Positions 5,828 to 6,797 of a stretch of 6,797 nucleotides of DNA are shown in pieces (within the stretch, counting starts at the first letter, position 1; each line of letters opens with the position of its first letter). The stretch comes from DATEPR01 sp036503065 (lineage in GTDB: Bacteria > Actinomycetota > Actinomycetes > Mycobacteriales > Pseudonocardiaceae), in assembly GCA_036503065.1 (NCBI GenBank), contig DASXXM010000201.1, forward strand, positions 1 through 6,797, read 5' to 3'. The notes under the pieces are model-generated. The model worked only from the letters and a program-made list of their open reading frames with translations, was not told where the DNA came from and searched no databases. The translations under genes were made by a program, and so were the position numbers.

Positions 5828-5835
5828 ACTCCAGC

Positions 5836-6797
5836 GTGGACCTGTACGAATACCAGGCGAAGGACCTCTTCGCCGCCCACGACGTGCCGGTGCTGCCCGG
5901 TGCCGTGGCGACCACGCCCGCGGAGGCTCGGGCCGCAGCGGCGCGGTTCGGCCAGACCGTGGTGGTGAAGGCGCAGGTGAAGACCGGTGGCCGGGGCAAG
6001 GCCGGTGGTGTGAAGCTGGCCGAGACGCCGGACGAGGCAGAGGCCAAGGCCGCCGCGATCCTGGGCATGGACATCAAGGGCCACACCGTTTACCGGGTGT
6101 TGGTCACCACCGCCAGCGACATCGCCCAGGAGTACTACTTCTCCTTCCTGCTGGACCGCACCAACCGCACCTTCCTGGCCATGGCGTCGGTCGAGGGCGG
6201 CGTGGAGATCGAGCAGCTCGCGGTGGAGAAGCCGGAAGCGCTGGCCCGCATCCCGATCGACCCGATCGCCGGTGTCGACGAGGCCAAGGCCCGCGAGATC
6301 GCCACCGCGGCGAACTTCCCGGCCGAGGTGCTCGACGGCGTGGTCAACACCATCGTGCGGCTGTGGGACACGTTCGTGGCCGAGGACGCCACGCTGGTGG
6401 AGGTCAACCCGCTCGTCCGCGACCCCCAGGACCACATCGTGGCACTGGACGGCAAGGTCACGCTGGACGACAACGCCGCGTTCCGCCACCCCGGCCACGC
6501 CGACCTGGTCGACAAGCAGTCCGAGGACCCGTTGGAGGCCAGGGCCAAGGCCAAGCACCTGAACTACGTGAAGCTGGACGGCGAGGTCGGGATCATCGGC
6601 AACGGCGCAGGCCTGGTCATGTCCACGCTGGACGTGGTCGCCTACGCGGGTGAGCGGCACGCCGGGGTGAAGCCGGCGAACTTCCTGGACATCGGCGGCG
6701 GCGCGTCGGCCGAGGTGATGGCCAACGGCCTGGAGATCATCCTGTCCGACCCGGCCGTGCGCAGCGTGTTCGTCAACGTCTTCGGCGGCATCACCGC
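5836..6797 (+). CDS. sucC: succinyl-CoA synthetase (ADP/GDP-forming) beta subunit, 3'-truncated by window
   Basis: Beta subunit of the TCA-cycle enzyme that converts succinyl-CoA to succinate while making ATP or GTP, in a complex with the alpha subunit SucD. 320 codons are visible; the E. coli protein is 388 aa, so about 65-70 residues lie beyond the edge. The N-terminal ATP-grasp domain begins MDLYEYQAKDLF and carries K45 and the GGRGKAGG loop (51-58). VEVNPL at 188-193 and LDGK at 204-207 supply the Mg-binding E189, N191 and D205. The C-terminal CoA-ligase domain starts around 245 with GNGAGL (255-260), NFLDIGGGA (282-290) and VNVFGGI (313-319), the last near the phosphohistidine-receiving site. 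All key residues seen are intact. The start is GTG with AGGAG 8 bases upstream. sucD is expected immediately downstream. Nucleotide preference cannot be read from sequence by eye. The gene probably has its own promoter after the icmB hairpin. Confidence 0.97.
   Translation, partial: MDLYEYQAKDLFAAHDVPVLPGAVATTPAEARAAAARFGQTVVVKAQVKTGGRGKAGGVKLAETPDEAEAKAAAILGMDIKGHTVYRVLVTTASDIAQEYYFSFLLDRTNRTFLAMASVEGGVEIEQLAVEKPEALARIPIDPIAGVDEAKAREIATAANFPAEVLDGVVNTIVRLWDTFVAEDATLVEVNPLVRDPQDHIVALDGKVTLDDNAAFRHPGHADLVDKQSEDPLEARAKAKHLNYVKLDGEVGIIGNGAGLVMSTLDVVAYAGERHAGVKPANFLDIGGGASAEVMANGLEIILSDPAVRSVFVNVFGGIT

Noticed and set aside
1..6797. Mobile element, CRISPR, toxin-antitoxin or defence system.
   Set aside because: No transposase, integrase, direct-repeat array or recognised defence domain. 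Gene content and order are those of a conserved actinobacterial core region.

Overview
The window reads as a chromosomal housekeeping segment from a high-GC actinomycete, most likely of the Pseudonocardiales. The reasons are the strong G/C bias at third codon positions, the GTG starts, a leaderless-type promoter, and a gene order that matches my memory of Mycobacterium tuberculosis (uvrD1 - M23 peptidase on the opposite strand - sucC) and of Streptomyces, where icmB lies between the helicase/peptidase pair and sucCD. The taxonomic placement is inference. There is no sign of a mobile element, CRISPR array, rRNA/tRNA gene or defence system.

Layout. (1) 1-2244, +: UvrD/PcrA-type superfamily 1A helicase, missing only its extreme N-terminus at the window edge. 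(2) 2275-3063, -: secreted or membrane-anchored LytM/M23-domain protein, convergent with the helicase across a 30-bp gap. Its peptidase active site is degenerate: Asp to Glu in the first motif, and both catalytic histidines replaced. It also carries the only in-frame TTA leucine codon in the window. (3) 3064-3468: a divergent control region of about 400 bp. It holds a perfect TGTGA-N6-TCACA Crp/GlxR-type site, a perfect 14-bp palindrome abutting it, three copies of CCTTGTGG (two flanking the -35 element of a candidate M23 promoter), and an extended -10 seven bases before a GTG start. (4) 3469-5292, +: polytopic membrane protein of unknown function with about 16 hydrophobic segments, apparently an internal duplication of an 8-segment unit. 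(5) 5289-5699, +: 136-residue stand-alone B12-binding protein resembling the small subunit of isobutyryl-CoA mutase (IcmB), overlapping the previous gene by 4 bases (ATGA). (6) 5700-5835: GC-rich hairpin after icmB, then a candidate promoter and a good Shine-Dalgarno sequence. (7) 5836-6797, +: sucC, the succinyl-CoA synthetase beta subunit, cut by the window edge.

How the genes relate. The helicase belongs to DNA repair and transcription-coupled processes. The LytM protein belongs to the cell envelope and probably acts as a binder or regulator rather than an enzyme. The B12 protein and SucC both handle short-chain acyl-CoA metabolism around the TCA cycle. The membrane protein is translationally coupled to the B12 subunit, but nothing in it reveals a substrate. 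The most interesting parts are the divergent control region, the inactivated-looking LytM domain, and the duplicated membrane protein tied to an orphan mutase subunit.
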